Below the pieces are notes generated by a model that saw only the letters and a program-made list of their open reading frames with translations, was not told where the DNA came from and did no database searches. From Desulfosporosinus acidiphilus SJ4 (lineage in GTDB: Bacteria; Bacillota; Desulfitobacteriia; Desulfitobacteriales; Desulfitobacteriaceae): a stretch of DNA of 64,000 nucleotides. The stretch covers positions 2,017,977 to 2,081,976 of the forward strand of contig NC_018068.1 of NCBI RefSeq assembly GCF_000255115.2, read 5' to 3'. How positions within the stretch are numbered: position 1 is the stretch's first letter; every line of letters starts with the position of its first letter. Made by a program: the position numbers and the translations under genes. Below are positions 24,725 to 34,968 of the stretch, one piece after another.

Positions 24725-27700
24725 ATGATGTTAGTACATGATAAAAAATTAACATTTACTGAACTAATGAATTATAACGTAGATAATCAAGGAGTTTTTG
24801 ATTCTATTTTAGAGAATATTCATTCACTTATACCTTTTGTAGGGGCTGGCCTTTCTGCTTTTGTTTATCCGAATTGGCACAAGTTCCTTGAAGATATTTT
24901 TAAAAAGATTTCTAGTCCTGAAAATGATGAGTATTTCATTAAGTTACTCAACGAATATAAATACGAAGAAGCAGCTACTCTTCTTAAATATGAACGTGGA
25001 AATGCTAATTTTTTTGATGATATTAAACAGACCTTTGGCAGTAATAAACTAAATGATATTACTCTTAATCAAGAATTTCACAAACAAGCAGTGTATCTAT
25101 TGCCATTTTTATTTAAAGGTCTTCTTATAACAACCAATTTTGATCAAGTTCTTGAAAAAACCTATAATTTGAATGGTATTCCATTTAATTCAATAGGTCA
25201 CCCAGGGCATAATGAAATGCTTAATTGGGCTTTAAGAACTCAAAATCAAACAACGCTATATAAGTTTCATGGCGACATATCAGAAGTAGGCAAATTAGTA
25301 TTAACTAAAGAAAGCTACGATTATTATTATAATCCATCAGGCGATTTGGTTCGTGAACTAAGTAAATGCTTTAAACAGAGAAGTATGTTATTTCTAGGTT
25401 GTAGCTTAAATACCGATCGAACCATGACTGTTCTTGAAAAAACGTTAGAAGATGGTTTTGTAAATTATGCAATTATTGACTCTGACGCTCAAAATATTAG
25501 AGAAAAATCGCGTAAACTGGCTAACAAAGGTATCCGTGCTATTCTATATCCTAAAGGACAACATGGTTCAGTCCGTATGATACTTGAAGGATTACTCGAA
25601 AGAATGAATAAAACAGCCTTTCAAAGATTAACTTATTACGAAAATCAAATTCACAATAAAGTTGATAATCGATTTGTTTATACCGCTGAGTCCGTTGGTT
25701 TTTTTGGTCGTGAAGAAGAAATAAAAAGGTTAATTGAATTCTGTACTGCTGATTTAGGTGACCATTATGTAAAATGGTGGGCCATAACAGGTGCTGGGGG
25801 AAGCGGCAAAAGCAGATTAGCATATGAGGTTCGAAAAGAATTAGTCTCAAAGAATTGGGATGTAATTATTCCAAAACAGTATGATTTTAACGGATTGCAG
25901 AAAATTTCAGAAAACCTTAATAAAAATACATTGTTTATTCTTGATTATGTATATGCCTATGCCAAGGATATTGGTAAGTGGTTCGAGGTTTTGTATAATA
26001 CTCCAAGCACTATAGTAAAACGCATTATTCTAATTGAGCGTGACGGAACTAATATTATTAACTCTTCTTGGGTAAATCTAATGAAAGACGGTACAATTTC
26101 AAGTCGAACTATTGACGATACTTGTTACCAAAAAAATTTTTTATTTCTTAATAATTTGGAATCAAAAGCAATTCTAAGAATAATGTTAGATTTTGCCAAG
26201 AACTATAACAAATCATTATCCGATTATTCGGTAAGTATATTGTATAAGATACTTCAGGATATTGACCCAGAATTAAGCAGACCTTTATACGCTTTATTCT
26301 TAGTTGATGCATTCTTAGAAAACAAAAATCCATTAAAATGGAAACGAAATGATGTTTTAAATTATATTATTGAGAGAGAGACTAAGCGATATCAAAATGA
26401 ATTAAATTTTATATCAAACGATCAAAAGTTTAAAAAAGCCTTTCTTCGAATTAAAGTATTGGCAACAATATTGCGCGGATTAAATATTCAAACAGAAGCG
26501 TTAAATTTTTGCAATAATGATTGGCAGGTTTTATGTAGTAAATCAGAAAATTACGATAGCACTGAGGAAATGTTGCTAGATACGAATTTGATTCGGAAAG
26601 ATAATGTTAATGATTATATTTTCACACCTATTAATCCCGATTTAATAGGCGAATATTTTGTTCTTAGCGAATTACTAAAAGAAAAGAAGAATAATGTAGA
26701 AAATATTATAAATAATTCTTGGAAAAAACCCGTAGAAGCATTCCAATTCTTTAGTAAATTATTTATTGACTACATTGACATTATGCACGAAAGAAAAGAC
26801 CTCATTAAATTAATGATTGAACCAATCCTTGAGGAAAACAATATCTTTCAAGAAGGGTTATTTTCGCTATTTTTAGTGCATTTAACTTTAGTAGCTGATA
26901 AGAGTATCATAGAGTCTGTAATTGTTAAACTCAGAGCACTGGCAAAAAGATACAAACATAATGCAATATTCCTTAAAAGGCTTGCAAATGGGTTGTCTAA
27001 TTTAACTGATAAGCAAGATGAATTAGGTGCAATGGCTTCTGTAGCTGAACTGAGACTATTAGTAAAGAAATACCCTGATATTGCCGATATTGTGATCTCA
27101 TATGCTAATGGACTTGTTAATTTATCGGTAAAACAAGATGTAACAGGTGCGAATACAACTGTGACGGAATTAAGAGCATTACTAAATGAATATGACAATA
27201 TTATATGGCTTGCAGTAGCTCTTGCAAGAGGTTTAAATAATTTGTCTATAAAGCAGAATGAAATCGGTGCATCTTCTACTGTAGGTGAATTGAAAATATT
27301 AGCAAATAACTATCCTTATCTTTCAGAGATTGTGGTGGAATTTTCAAAAGGCCTATTAAATTTGACCACTTTGCTAAATAAAAATGATGCGTTATTGGCA
27401 GTAAATGAACTAGGTGATCTAATTAAGAAGTATCCCCAAAATATTGATGTGATAGTTGGATATGCAAAAGGGCTAGCAAATTTGGTAATCAAACAAGATG
27501 AAACAGGCTCGATGTCAACAATTAATGAGTTAAAAGCTTTGATAAATGAATATTCGAACATTGAGGGAGTTATCGGGGAACTTGCGAGAGGTTTACTTAA
27601 TTTGTCTGTTAAGCAAGATGAGTCAAAGGTTACTGAAACAATTGCTGAACTAAAAGCATTGTTAAAAGAACACTGTGATAATAAAATAGTCATTAAGTGC

Positions 27701-28687
27701 TTTGCAAGCGGGTTGGCTAATCAATCTCGTAAGCAAGATGAAGAAGGTGTGGCTGCAACCACTACGGAATTAAGGCTTTTAGCTCATGAATATCCGGAAA
27801 ATGTTAATATCAAAGAGTGTCTTGCAAAAACTTTGAATAATCTCGCTAATAAACAAGATGAAACCGGTGCAACCATAACCGTAACTGAGTTGAAGGAATT
27901 GGTAGAGGAGTACTCTGATAATCAGGAAATATTGGTTAGTTATATTTATGGACTAAATAATCTGTCTATTAAACAGGATGTAGCTGCCTTAACTATAACA
28001 ATTAACACATTGAGATCTATGAAAAATAAGTACCCAAATAATATTGAGGTTATTAAATCGTTAGCAAATGCTCTTTTAAATTTGTCTTATAAAGAAGACA
28101 ACGAAACGGTGTTAGTTATGACAATTGCCGAACTTAGAAAACTTGTTGCTACCTATAGCTACAACATGGAGGTAGTTGTATATTTGGCACAGGGCTTAGT
28201 TAATTTATTAGCTAGGCAAAATGAGGTAAGTGCAAAAGATACAATTGAAGAAATAAAAATGTTGGCTTTTAAATATCCGGACAATGAAAATATAATAGTT
28301 GCCTTGGCAAATGGGTTATTTAATATGTGTTATAAACAAAATGAAGTAGACGGAACAGTTACAGTTAATGAGATAAGAGCCTTAGCTAAAAAATATTCAC
28401 ATATTGTGGAAGTTATCGGAATGCTCGCAAGGGCCCTAAATAATTTATTGGCAAAACAAAATGAATTGAATGCATTAATTACAATTGCTGAAATTAAAGT
28501 GTTATTCCAAAAGTACCCCAATATCGATGAGGTTGTACTAGCCTTAGCAAGAGGGTTATTCAATTTGTCTAGTTTGCAAAATGAAAAAGATGCAAACATA
28601 ACTATTTCAGAACTTCAAGAGTTAGCTAAAATGTATCCCACAAATTATGATATTAATGAAATTCTCTTAGAAATAAATCAAGGATAA
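24725..28687 (+). CDS. SIR2-STAND NTPase with about 14 tandem C-terminal repeats (Avs5-like defence protein)
   Basis: A very large protein (about 1,320 residues from ATG 24725, which has GGAAGTGG upstream; an ATG at 24650 is also in frame). Domains: an N-terminal SIR2-like NADase (PFVGAGLSA near residue 37, LLITTNFDQVLE near 135, FHGD near 182, FLGCSL near 222), then a P-loop NTPase with Walker A TGAGGSGKS (near 355) and Walker B TLFILDYVY. From about residue 755 to the end there are about 14 repeats of 39-40 residues with consensus GLxNLSxKQDExGAxxTVxE followed by LKALxxxYPxNxxVVxxLA. SIR2-STAND proteins (Avs5 group) are anti-phage sensors that deplete NAD+ on recognising a phage protein; the repeats are the likely sensor. 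It stands alone on the + strand. The antiviral role is inferred. Confidence 0.82.
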   Translation: MMLVHDKKLTFTELMNYNVDNQGVFDSILENIHSLIPFVGAGLSAFVYPNWHKFLEDIFKKISSPENDEYFIKLLNEYKYEEAATLLKYERGNANFFDDIKQTFGSNKLNDITLNQEFHKQAVYLLPFLFKGLLITTNFDQVLEKTYNLNGIPFNSIGHPGHNEMLNWALRTQNQTTLYKFHGDISEVGKLVLTKESYDYYYNPSGDLVRELSKCFKQRSMLFLGCSLNTDRTMTVLEKTLEDGFVNYAIIDSDAQNIREKSRKLANKGIRAILYPKGQHGSVRMILEGLLERMNKTAFQRLTYYENQIHNKVDNRFVYTAESVGFFGREEEIKRLIEFCTADLGDHYVKWWAITGAGGSGKSRLAYEVRKELVSKNWDVIIPKQYDFNGLQKISENLNKNTLFILDYVYAYAKDIGKWFEVLYNTPSTIVKRIILIERDGTNIINSSWVNLMKDGTISSRTIDDTCYQKNFLFLNNLESKAILRIMLDFAKNYNKSLSDYSVSILYKILQDIDPELSRPLYALFLVDAFLENKNPLKWKRNDVLNYIIERETKRYQNELNFISNDQKFKKAFLRIKVLATILRGLNIQTEALNFCNNDWQVLCSKSENYDSTEEMLLDTNLIRKDNVNDYIFTPINPDLIGEYFVLSELLKEKKNNVENIINNSWKKPVEAFQFFSKLFIDYIDIMHERKDLIKLMIEPILEENNIFQEGLFSLFLVHLTLVADKSIIESVIVKLRALAKRYKHNAIFLKRLANGLSNLTDKQDELGAMASVAELRLLVKKYPDIADIVISYANGLVNLSVKQDVTGANTTVTELRALLNEYDNIIWLAVALARGLNNLSIKQNEIGASSTVGELKILANNYPYLSEIVVEFSKGLLNLTTLLNKNDALLAVNELGDLIKKYPQNIDVIVGYAKGLANLVIKQDETGSMSTINELKALINEYSNIEGVIGELARGLLNLSVKQDESKVTETIAELKALLKEHCDNKIVIKCFASGLANQSRKQDEEGVAATTTELRLLAHEYPENVNIKECLAKTLNNLANKQDETGATITVTELKELVEEYSDNQEILVSYIYGLNNLSIKQDVAALTITINTLRSMKNKYPNNIEVIKSLANALLNLSYKEDNETVLVMTIAELRKLVATYSYNMEVVVYLAQGLVNLLARQNEVSAKDTIEEIKMLAFKYPDNENIIVALANGLFNMCYKQNEVDGTVTVNEIRALAKKYSHIVEVIGMLARALNNLLAKQNELNALITIAEIKVLFQKYPNIDEVVLALARGLFNLSSLQNEKDANITISELQELAKMYPTNYDINEILLEINQG

Positions 28688-29030
28688 TTCCACTTAATAC
28701 ATTACAAATCAAGAAGCGCACGTTGCTTAAATTTAAGTTAGCTAACATATGCTGCGAAATGCAGCACTCAGGCAGGTCACGTTTGATGGCTTTATATAGT
28801 GTATCCATACTTAGTTACCCCGGTTGGTCGTTACCCCCTGCGTACCATAGGTGCGTCAATAGGCCTGCTCATACCTAGCCTTCCTGATATTGGGAATATC
28901 CATTAATGCCGGTATATGACCGAAAGCGTTATCGAAGGGCAGAAGGCGATGGGGTGTGTGAGTATAATTAACATGTGGATAGAGTAATTCTGAATGAACT
29001 ACAAATCCAACGCAAATTGGAGAGCTTTAA

Positions 29031-29451
29031 TTGATTCAAGGGATAAACCATTTGACCATTATTGAAAAGAATATAGAAATCGCTTCGACTTTCTTTCGCT
29101 CAATCTTTGACGCAAAAGAAATATACCCAAGCGAATGTAAGAACTTTTTCATTATCAAAGGAGAAGTTTTTTCTAGTTAATGATTTGTGAATTGCAGTAA
29201 TAGAAGGGGAATCCTTGCCTGAGCGTACATATAATCATATTGCATGCAGGATAGAAGATGAAGAACTTGATTATTATGATGTAATAATTAGAGAACTTGG
29301 GCTAGAACTTAGGCACCCACGTTCAAGAGTTGATGGTGAAGGTCGTTCATTGTATTTCTATAATTTTGATAAACATCTTCTTGAATTACATACAGGAACT
29401 CATTCAGAAAGACTATCTCGGTACTCTTTGGATGCTTGTGAACGGGCTTAG
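29031..29451 (+). pseudogene. fosX: Broken fosX-like fosfomycin resistance gene
   Basis: TTG 29031 (GGAGAG 7 nt upstream) begins IQGINHLTIIEKNIE... as in FosX epoxide hydrolases. The frame shifts near 29140, continues as FSLSKEKFFLVNDL, meets a TGA where the family has Trp, and then runs to 29451 as IAVIEGESLPERTYNH, GEGRSLYFYNFDKHLLELHTG and HSERL. These hold the FosX metal-binding and active-site segments (vicinal oxygen chelate fold). Two separate lesions, one frameshift and one nonsense, inactivate it. A C-terminal piece of 78 codons from 29215 remains open, but cannot form the complete metal site. Confidence 0.8.
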
Positions 29452-29883
29452 CTTGCTTACAGATATACCATCAGTACAAAATCCCCCCTCCGCTTGCGCC
29501 CTCGCTAGCCTCAAGAAAAAGTAATCGCTACGATAATGAACGATAGCTGTGGTTGAAGCGGTGGAGCGTTGGGTAAGGGGGCGCCAGAGCGACCCTTCTA
29601 GTAGGGAGCGTTGTATAAAGGAACCCTAACAGGTAATGCTGCGGGATGTTCTTACCTATCCAAAGGCGCTAACCGAACCGGAAAGCTGGAGGCCGAGGGA
29701 TGCGTCACATCGAATCGATTCCCCTGCTTCCCAAAAGAAGCCATTTTCGAAGCTTGTTACGGTGGCTTGTAGTCACAGAATACTTAGATATGTAATCATC
29801 GGAATGGCCGGTATTTTTGATATATGCAAATATTCACCAATAACTAGATAAATCGGGTAACATACAGAGAAAGGTATTAGAAA

Positions 29884-31104
29884 ATGTTAAGTTCAAAACA
29901 AATCCAAATACCAAAGTTAACATTAGAAAGCCAAAACCTAGATTCATGGTCAACAACAATTAAAGGTTTTTTGATTTCTGCTCAACACTTTGTTTTAAAC
30001 GAATTAGAAAAACGAGTAAAACGTGATGATAGTTCATCGCCCATAGTTATTGCAGGTATAAGGGTCATTAAACAAGTTTTGCCCTGTCCAGTTGAGCGGT
30101 ATCGTATGGATACATTTTATATATTACGGTTACGACTGGGTAAAGGTGCATACGAGTATAATGAAAATACCCGACCAAGTGAGTTATTTGATACGATGAT
30201 AGATGTAGATTCCCAATGGAATGAGAGCTACGATCCAAGAAGTCATGATGTTTGGATTAAAGTACCAAAGGGTAAAAGTTTTGAAAAATATTTTAATGTG
30301 TCAATGCTACAAGAGGCTATAGAATCTTTGATAAGAGATGAACAGGATATGTTAATAGATTTACGTGGTCAAGCGCTGAGTACTATTGGTTTTCGACCAT
30401 TAGAGCTACGTATTCCAAGTGGAGAGCCGGACAAACGAATAAAGGCTGTCACCAGAATAATTGGTTGTGAAACGACCGAAATTTCGGGATATGATTTAGT
30501 AAGCGATATGCAAAAAAGTTCACTACTTAAGACTTGTCCTGATGAAATTGAACAAGTCATGCACCGCGCGAGATTGTTATATGTAAATGCTTATTACGAA
30601 TGGGAATTTTTTACCATCTCGGTTCATTATGCAGTATTGGCTTTAGAAGCCTCTTTAAGGGCGTTATATGACGAATGGCTTGGAGCTGGATGTGTTGAGG
30701 TTTCTGCAGAAATTGAAGGAAAGCAAGTTGTTGAAAGAGTATACGGGCCTCGTGAAAACATATTAAATTGGGCAAATGGACAAAAAGCAAGAAAGATTAC
30801 TGTCAAAGGTGCTCCGTTTCCACGGAACAAACCCCATCTTCTTGACCATGCAGTGAGAATTGGAGCACTATCGCTTTGGGAAAAGGAGAGGTGTTCTTAT
30901 TTATTACATCTTAGGGATGTATTTTCCCACCCTAAGGGGACTTTTACAGACTGGATCAGTTGGGCTAGTGGAGACATTTTAGAATCAAGCTTATGGATCA
31001 ACCTCATGTGGGCTAGATTTTATAGAACATTGCCCTATGAATTTGCCTGGAAAAAGAAACCGATAATTAAGTTAAGCAATAAAAATCAAATCACCTCCTC
31101 TTGA
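29884..31104 (+). CDS. HEPN-motif protein (406 aa), possible RNase of a defence or toxin system
   Basis: The family as a whole is unknown to me. The C-terminal third has a helical HEPN-like layout: a hydrophobic helix pair (FTISVHYAVLALEASLRALY) and, later, CSYLLHLRDVFSHPKG, in which R-DVFS-H matches the RX4-6H signature of HEPN ribonucleases. The first 200 residues are alpha/beta and unrecognised. AAAGG lies 9 nt before the ATG. It lies between the fosX remnant and an SF1 helicase gene on the same strand (305 bp apart). The role is inferred from the motif; nuclease activity is not shown. Confidence 0.6.
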   Translation: MLSSKQIQIPKLTLESQNLDSWSTTIKGFLISAQHFVLNELEKRVKRDDSSSPIVIAGIRVIKQVLPCPVERYRMDTFYILRLRLGKGAYEYNENTRPSELFDTMIDVDSQWNESYDPRSHDVWIKVPKGKSFEKYFNVSMLQEAIESLIRDEQDMLIDLRGQALSTIGFRPLELRIPSGEPDKRIKAVTRIIGCETTEISGYDLVSDMQKSSLLKTCPDEIEQVMHRARLLYVNAYYEWEFFTISVHYAVLALEASLRALYDEWLGAGCVEVSAEIEGKQVVERVYGPRENILNWANGQKARKITVKGAPFPRNKPHLLDHAVRIGALSLWEKERCSYLLHLRDVFSHPKGTFTDWISWASGDILESSLWINLMWARFYRTLPYEFAWKKKPIIKLSNKNQITSS

Positions 31105-31409
31105 CTCTTGCTAAGTTCAAGAAGCCGCCGTGATAAGGTAGCTAGTAGTAGTCGAGTGCCATGTTAATTTCCCTCGCTTCCCAAAAGAAGGTTACGTTTC
31201 AGGTTGGGGAAAGAAATACTGGGTGACATAAACAGGGCAGGGGAACAGAGATGAAATTCCTCTGGTATCCTCGACGGTGTTGAATTCAGGAGGTAAAGAA
31301 GTGGGACACAGACGTGAACAAATGGATTATACGCAATTAGGCTAACCTTAGCTGATGAGTCTTTAAGAAAATACTGGGATTTTATTGAAATATTGATTAG
31401 GAGAGCAAC

Positions 31410-34400
31410 ATGGATATCAGAACACTACAATACTGGCATAAGCTAGAGCATTTTAATCCTTACTCACTACAGGAACAACATAATGAAAATATAAAAACCT
31501 TTTCGATACTGAGAGCAGAGTTATTTCCGAATTTTCGAGATCCTGTTATCAAACCCGGAAAAGTGATCCGATACTATAATGTCTATTTTGGGATTTTCAA
31601 AATAGATGGCGCGCTTAAAGCATTGGAAAAAGGAATGGGCAAAAAGATGCGCTTTCGAGATACTGGTGACGATGAAAGCTGTTTTTGCAGCTTCAGCTTA
31701 GATACACAGGGGATATTTAACCCAGACAGCTTTCGTGTTTCCTCCTTTCCATGGGCAATTCACAGAGTACGCGACGGGAAAATTGTTATGGACGAGTGGG
31801 ATCAGGCATTCCATTCCTTTGAGACCTCTATGTTTCTTTATCTTAAGGATAATAACGAGACTATGACTTATGATTTCCTTCTAAAGGCACGTAACTACTT
31901 CGCAAGCTACCTTAACTGGGAGTTGGACTTCAGTGATGTATGGCTGCGCATCGATATGGTAATCGGTGACAAGCAGGACCCCGAAGAAAATAAAGCTATA
32001 GCTGATGGTGCTGGTGATGAAATAGTGGAGCAGGCGGAACCTGATACCCAGGCCGATGATGAGGAAACCGATGCTCAAATCAAACAAAATGATCTGTTTA
32101 ATAGTTTTTTTGTGCGCGATCTTGAGCGGATTATTGCAGACGTCAGTAAGAATGAATCCGTATGTGGGGAGAGCTTTCGTAATTTTTTAGAGCACGGAGC
32201 CAGAAACAGGATTGATATTGAACACAGCCCAGACGTACTGCTTGAACTGATGGCTCCACGAAATCTTCCGAAGGGGCGGTGGCCTAGTGATTACGGGTCC
32301 CGTTTTATGCAACAGGTCAATGTTAATGCATTTCTGGCGGATACGATCTATGAACAGCCTCTCTTTTCGGTCAACGGGCCACCTGGGACAGGAAAAACAA
32401 CGTTGCTCAAGGATATTATAGCAGCAATTGTTGTGAACCGAGCGAATGCCATGTGCAATCTCGCCACCCCTGATGATGCATTTGCAGAAGAAATCTGTCA
32501 AATCGAAACTAAAACTAACAAAGGGTTGTACATCAACCATGTGTTCGAATTAAAACCTGAAATAAGGCGTTATGGAATACTAGTAACTTCGAACAATAAC
32601 GGAGCAGTGGAAAATATTACACATAGCCTTCCCTCCATTGTTGAAATACCAAAAGAGTATAATCTGGAGGAATACCAGTATTTTTCAGAGGTTTCCGACC
32701 TTCTCTTTGGCGAAGGGAAAACATGGGCGTTGAATGCTGCTGCCTTGGGCAACCGTAAAAATTGCACACGGTTTGTTGAGAGTTTTTGGCCACTTAATAA
32801 GGATTCTAAAGATGCAGTTAGGTATGACCTGAACAAAATGCTGAGGGAACGCATAAAGAAAATCTCGAAGCAAGATTGGGACCGGTCTAAAGCTAGGTTT
32901 CAGGCGGCCCTTGTAGAGTTTGACAAGGAATATGTGCAGATAGAGTCGATATATAAACATGTTTTGAAATACCGTCAGTTACAGGTTGATTTACAGGATG
33001 TTGACAAAGAGATAGGCAAAGTAAAAACATCCGAAAATGCAATTTCTGAGCAATTAACTTTTCAAAAGCAAGAGTTGGAACGGTTGCAACAAGAAATCGG
33101 TCGTTGCCGTACATCATTAGAAGAAATGAGGAAAAGCGACCCGTTACTCATCATTAAGTCCTTGTTCTGGCGCAGCCGATGGTGCAACACATATCGAGAC
33201 CTTCAGCGTCAGCTCCAATCTTGCGTAATGCACCAACAGAAGCAAAACAAGGTGGTTATCGAAATCGAGCAGGCAAAACAAATACTAAAAATTAATATAG
33301 AGAGTCTGGGTCAAAAACGTGTAAATTTGGAGTCTGAGTTAGCAGTTGAACGAGAAAAGCTAGAGCAATTTCGAGCAAAGACCAGTTCACATTTTCGTGT
33401 TGATGAATATTTTTTCGGCAACGCTAATGAGGAGTTGAGCAAAACATCTCCTTGGGGATACAGTGATTTGAATCGACTCCGGGAAACGCTATTTTTGGAG
33501 GCGTTACAATTACATAAAGCTTTCGTAGAAAATTCAAAGCTACTGCGGGATAATCTGGATGCTTTTGCAAAACTAATGCGGAGGCAAATACCTGCGATTA
33601 AAGCAAAAACTGCTGCATCTGCTTTGCTGCAAAGTTTTTTTCTGATTGTCCCGGTAGTTTCTACGACTTTCGCGTCGGTAGGGTCGTTTCTGAAGGACAT
33701 ACCCCCAGAGGACATCGGATATCTTTTCATAGACGAAGCGGGTCAGGCCATGCCCCAATCGGCTGCTGGAGCTATATGGCGTGCCAAAAAGGTCATTGCT
33801 GTGGGAGATCCACTTCAAATTGAGCCAGTAGTCACGCTACACGACAGTGTTATCGATGCACTGGGAAGATACTATTCGCAGGACATCATCATCACCGATA
33901 AGTTCACCAGTGTACAGAGCTTAAGTGATCTTGCCAACAGGCTGGGTGGCTTTCGCACTCTGGAAGAACCTGACGATTTGTGGATTGGTGCTCCATTGAT
34001 AGTGCATAACAGGTGTCAGCCCAAGGTATTCAAGATCTCCAACGAAATCGCGTACAACAACAAGATGATTTACGCATCCAAAAAACGAGATTATGCCGAA
34101 TGTACCTGGCTGCATGTGTGCGGAAATAGCCGAAATGGTCACTATGTACCCGAGCAAACTAAAGAGATTTTGCCGATCATCAAGAAATGTTTTAAAGAGT
34201 ATGCTGATAAAAATGATCCTTCACAAAAGTATCCTTCTCTTTTTCTCATTTCTCCATTTCGTAGTGTCCGAGCAGGTCTTGCGACTTTTTTCAGGAACAA
34301 CCTATATGGCGAATTAGAACAAATGGGTATTGCTGTAAACACGCATGTTGTCAGAGCTTGGATCAGTAATTGTATTGGAACCATCCATACTTTTCAAGGC

Positions 34401-34601
34401 AAACAAGCGGATACAGTTGTGCTGTGCCTTGGTGTTGATTCGGGAGGTAAAGGCGAGGGAGCTGTCCAGTGGGCATGTCAACGACCTAATATTCTCAATG
34501 TAGCTGTCACCCGTGCGCAAGGGAATCTGTATATAGTTGGAGATAGGTCAGTCTGGGGAAACAGAGATTATTTTGAGACCGCTTTGACGTACTGCACATA
34601 A
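31410..34601 (+). CDS. Superfamily 1 DNA2/NAM7-like helicase
   Basis: A 1,063-residue protein with the split ATPase of the AAA_11/AAA_12 helicases. Motif I is NGPPGTGKTTL (near residue 325), followed by a long coiled-coil insertion (about 500-660), motif II YLFIDEAGQAMPQ, motif III GDPLQIEP, and the C-terminal motifs IGTIHTFQGKQADTV and LNVAVTRAQGNLYIVGD. Start: ATG 31410 with AGGAG at 6 nt. Helicases of this type occur in several bacterial defence systems, and its neighbours (SIR2-STAND, HEPN protein) make that role plausible, but it could also serve element maintenance. The first 300 residues are not recognised. Confidence 0.8.
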   Translation: MDIRTLQYWHKLEHFNPYSLQEQHNENIKTFSILRAELFPNFRDPVIKPGKVIRYYNVYFGIFKIDGALKALEKGMGKKMRFRDTGDDESCFCSFSLDTQGIFNPDSFRVSSFPWAIHRVRDGKIVMDEWDQAFHSFETSMFLYLKDNNETMTYDFLLKARNYFASYLNWELDFSDVWLRIDMVIGDKQDPEENKAIADGAGDEIVEQAEPDTQADDEETDAQIKQNDLFNSFFVRDLERIIADVSKNESVCGESFRNFLEHGARNRIDIEHSPDVLLELMAPRNLPKGRWPSDYGSRFMQQVNVNAFLADTIYEQPLFSVNGPPGTGKTTLLKDIIAAIVVNRANAMCNLATPDDAFAEEICQIETKTNKGLYINHVFELKPEIRRYGILVTSNNNGAVENITHSLPSIVEIPKEYNLEEYQYFSEVSDLLFGEGKTWALNAAALGNRKNCTRFVESFWPLNKDSKDAVRYDLNKMLRERIKKISKQDWDRSKARFQAALVEFDKEYVQIESIYKHVLKYRQLQVDLQDVDKEIGKVKTSENAISEQLTFQKQELERLQQEIGRCRTSLEEMRKSDPLLIIKSLFWRSRWCNTYRDLQRQLQSCVMHQQKQNKVVIEIEQAKQILKINIESLGQKRVNLESELAVEREKLEQFRAKTSSHFRVDEYFFGNANEELSKTSPWGYSDLNRLRETLFLEALQLHKAFVENSKLLRDNLDAFAKLMRRQIPAIKAKTAASALLQSFFLIVPVVSTTFASVGSFLKDIPPEDIGYLFIDEAGQAMPQSAAGAIWRAKKVIAVGDPLQIEPVVTLHDSVIDALGRYYSQDIIITDKFTSVQSLSDLANRLGGFRTLEEPDDLWIGAPLIVHNRCQPKVFKISNEIAYNNKMIYASKKRDYAECTWLHVCGNSRNGHYVPEQTKEILPIIKKCFKEYADKNDPSQKYPSLFLISPFRSVRAGLATFFRNNLYGELEQMGIAVNTHVVRAWISNCIGTIHTFQGKQADTVVLCLGVDSGGKGEGAVQWACQRPNILNVAVTRAQGNLYIVGDRSVWGNRDYFETALTYCT

Positions 34602-34801
34602 AAGCGCGTGTAAGAAGACGACGTGATGCCAAACCTATCTTCGAGAAAGAACATAGAGTAGTTCCGGATTTTTAATAAAATATTAGTGGATATTCAAACA
34701 ACATGAGACTTCAAATAAATATCTAATAGTTCTAGTGGATCAGTGGTTAAATTAATGATATTTAAATGATAATAGTCAGCCTTTACTTTCTTAAAAATTA
34801 A

Positions 34802-34833
34802 TGACATCCCTGGGGGGTGTCTTTCTATTTTAT
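34802..34833 (+). terminator. Terminator
   Basis: GACATCCC pairs with GGGGTGTC (loop of a few nt) and is followed by TTTCTATTTTATTTT. It separates the helicase gene from the recombinase promoter. Confidence 0.65.
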
Positions 34834-34852
34834 TTTGGGTCTCAACTCAACG

Positions 34853-34904
34853 ATCGTAGTCATAACTTAACAGTATTGACTACGATTTTCCGATGGTGTA
34901 TAAT
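34853..34904 (+). promoter_or_regulatory. Recombinase promoter with overlapping 10-bp inverted repeat
   Basis: TTGACT (34876-34881), a 17-nt spacer and TATAAT (34899-34904) form a strong promoter 65 bp before the resolvase start. ATCGTAGTCA (34853-34862) and its complement TGACTACGAT (34877-34886) form a perfect inverted repeat with 14 bp between the arms; the right arm covers the -35 box. It may be an operator or part of a res site, which would give autoregulation. Confidence 0.65.
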
Positions 34905-34968
34905 CAAGGAATAGATCGTATTCAAAACTAATAGTCAAAACGACATCTAAGAAATGAGGCCCTGAACC

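Noticed and set aside
29480-29760. Group II intron
   Set aside because: Some GC-rich, stem-forming stretches are suggestive, but there is no domain V consensus and no reverse transcriptase. The partial similarity to 31.18 kb (CTTCCCAAAAGAAG) is too short.
29636-29851. 71-codon frame after fosX
   Set aside because: No binding site, composition unlike the neighbouring genes, and no protein-like pattern. The 29.45-29.88 kb gap is left without a gene.
31325-31350. Boundary motif before the helicase gene (CAATTAGGCTAACC)
   Set aside because: Only the core matches, and the flanks do not. It sits within a short coding-like fragment after GGAGG (MGHRREQMDYTQLG).
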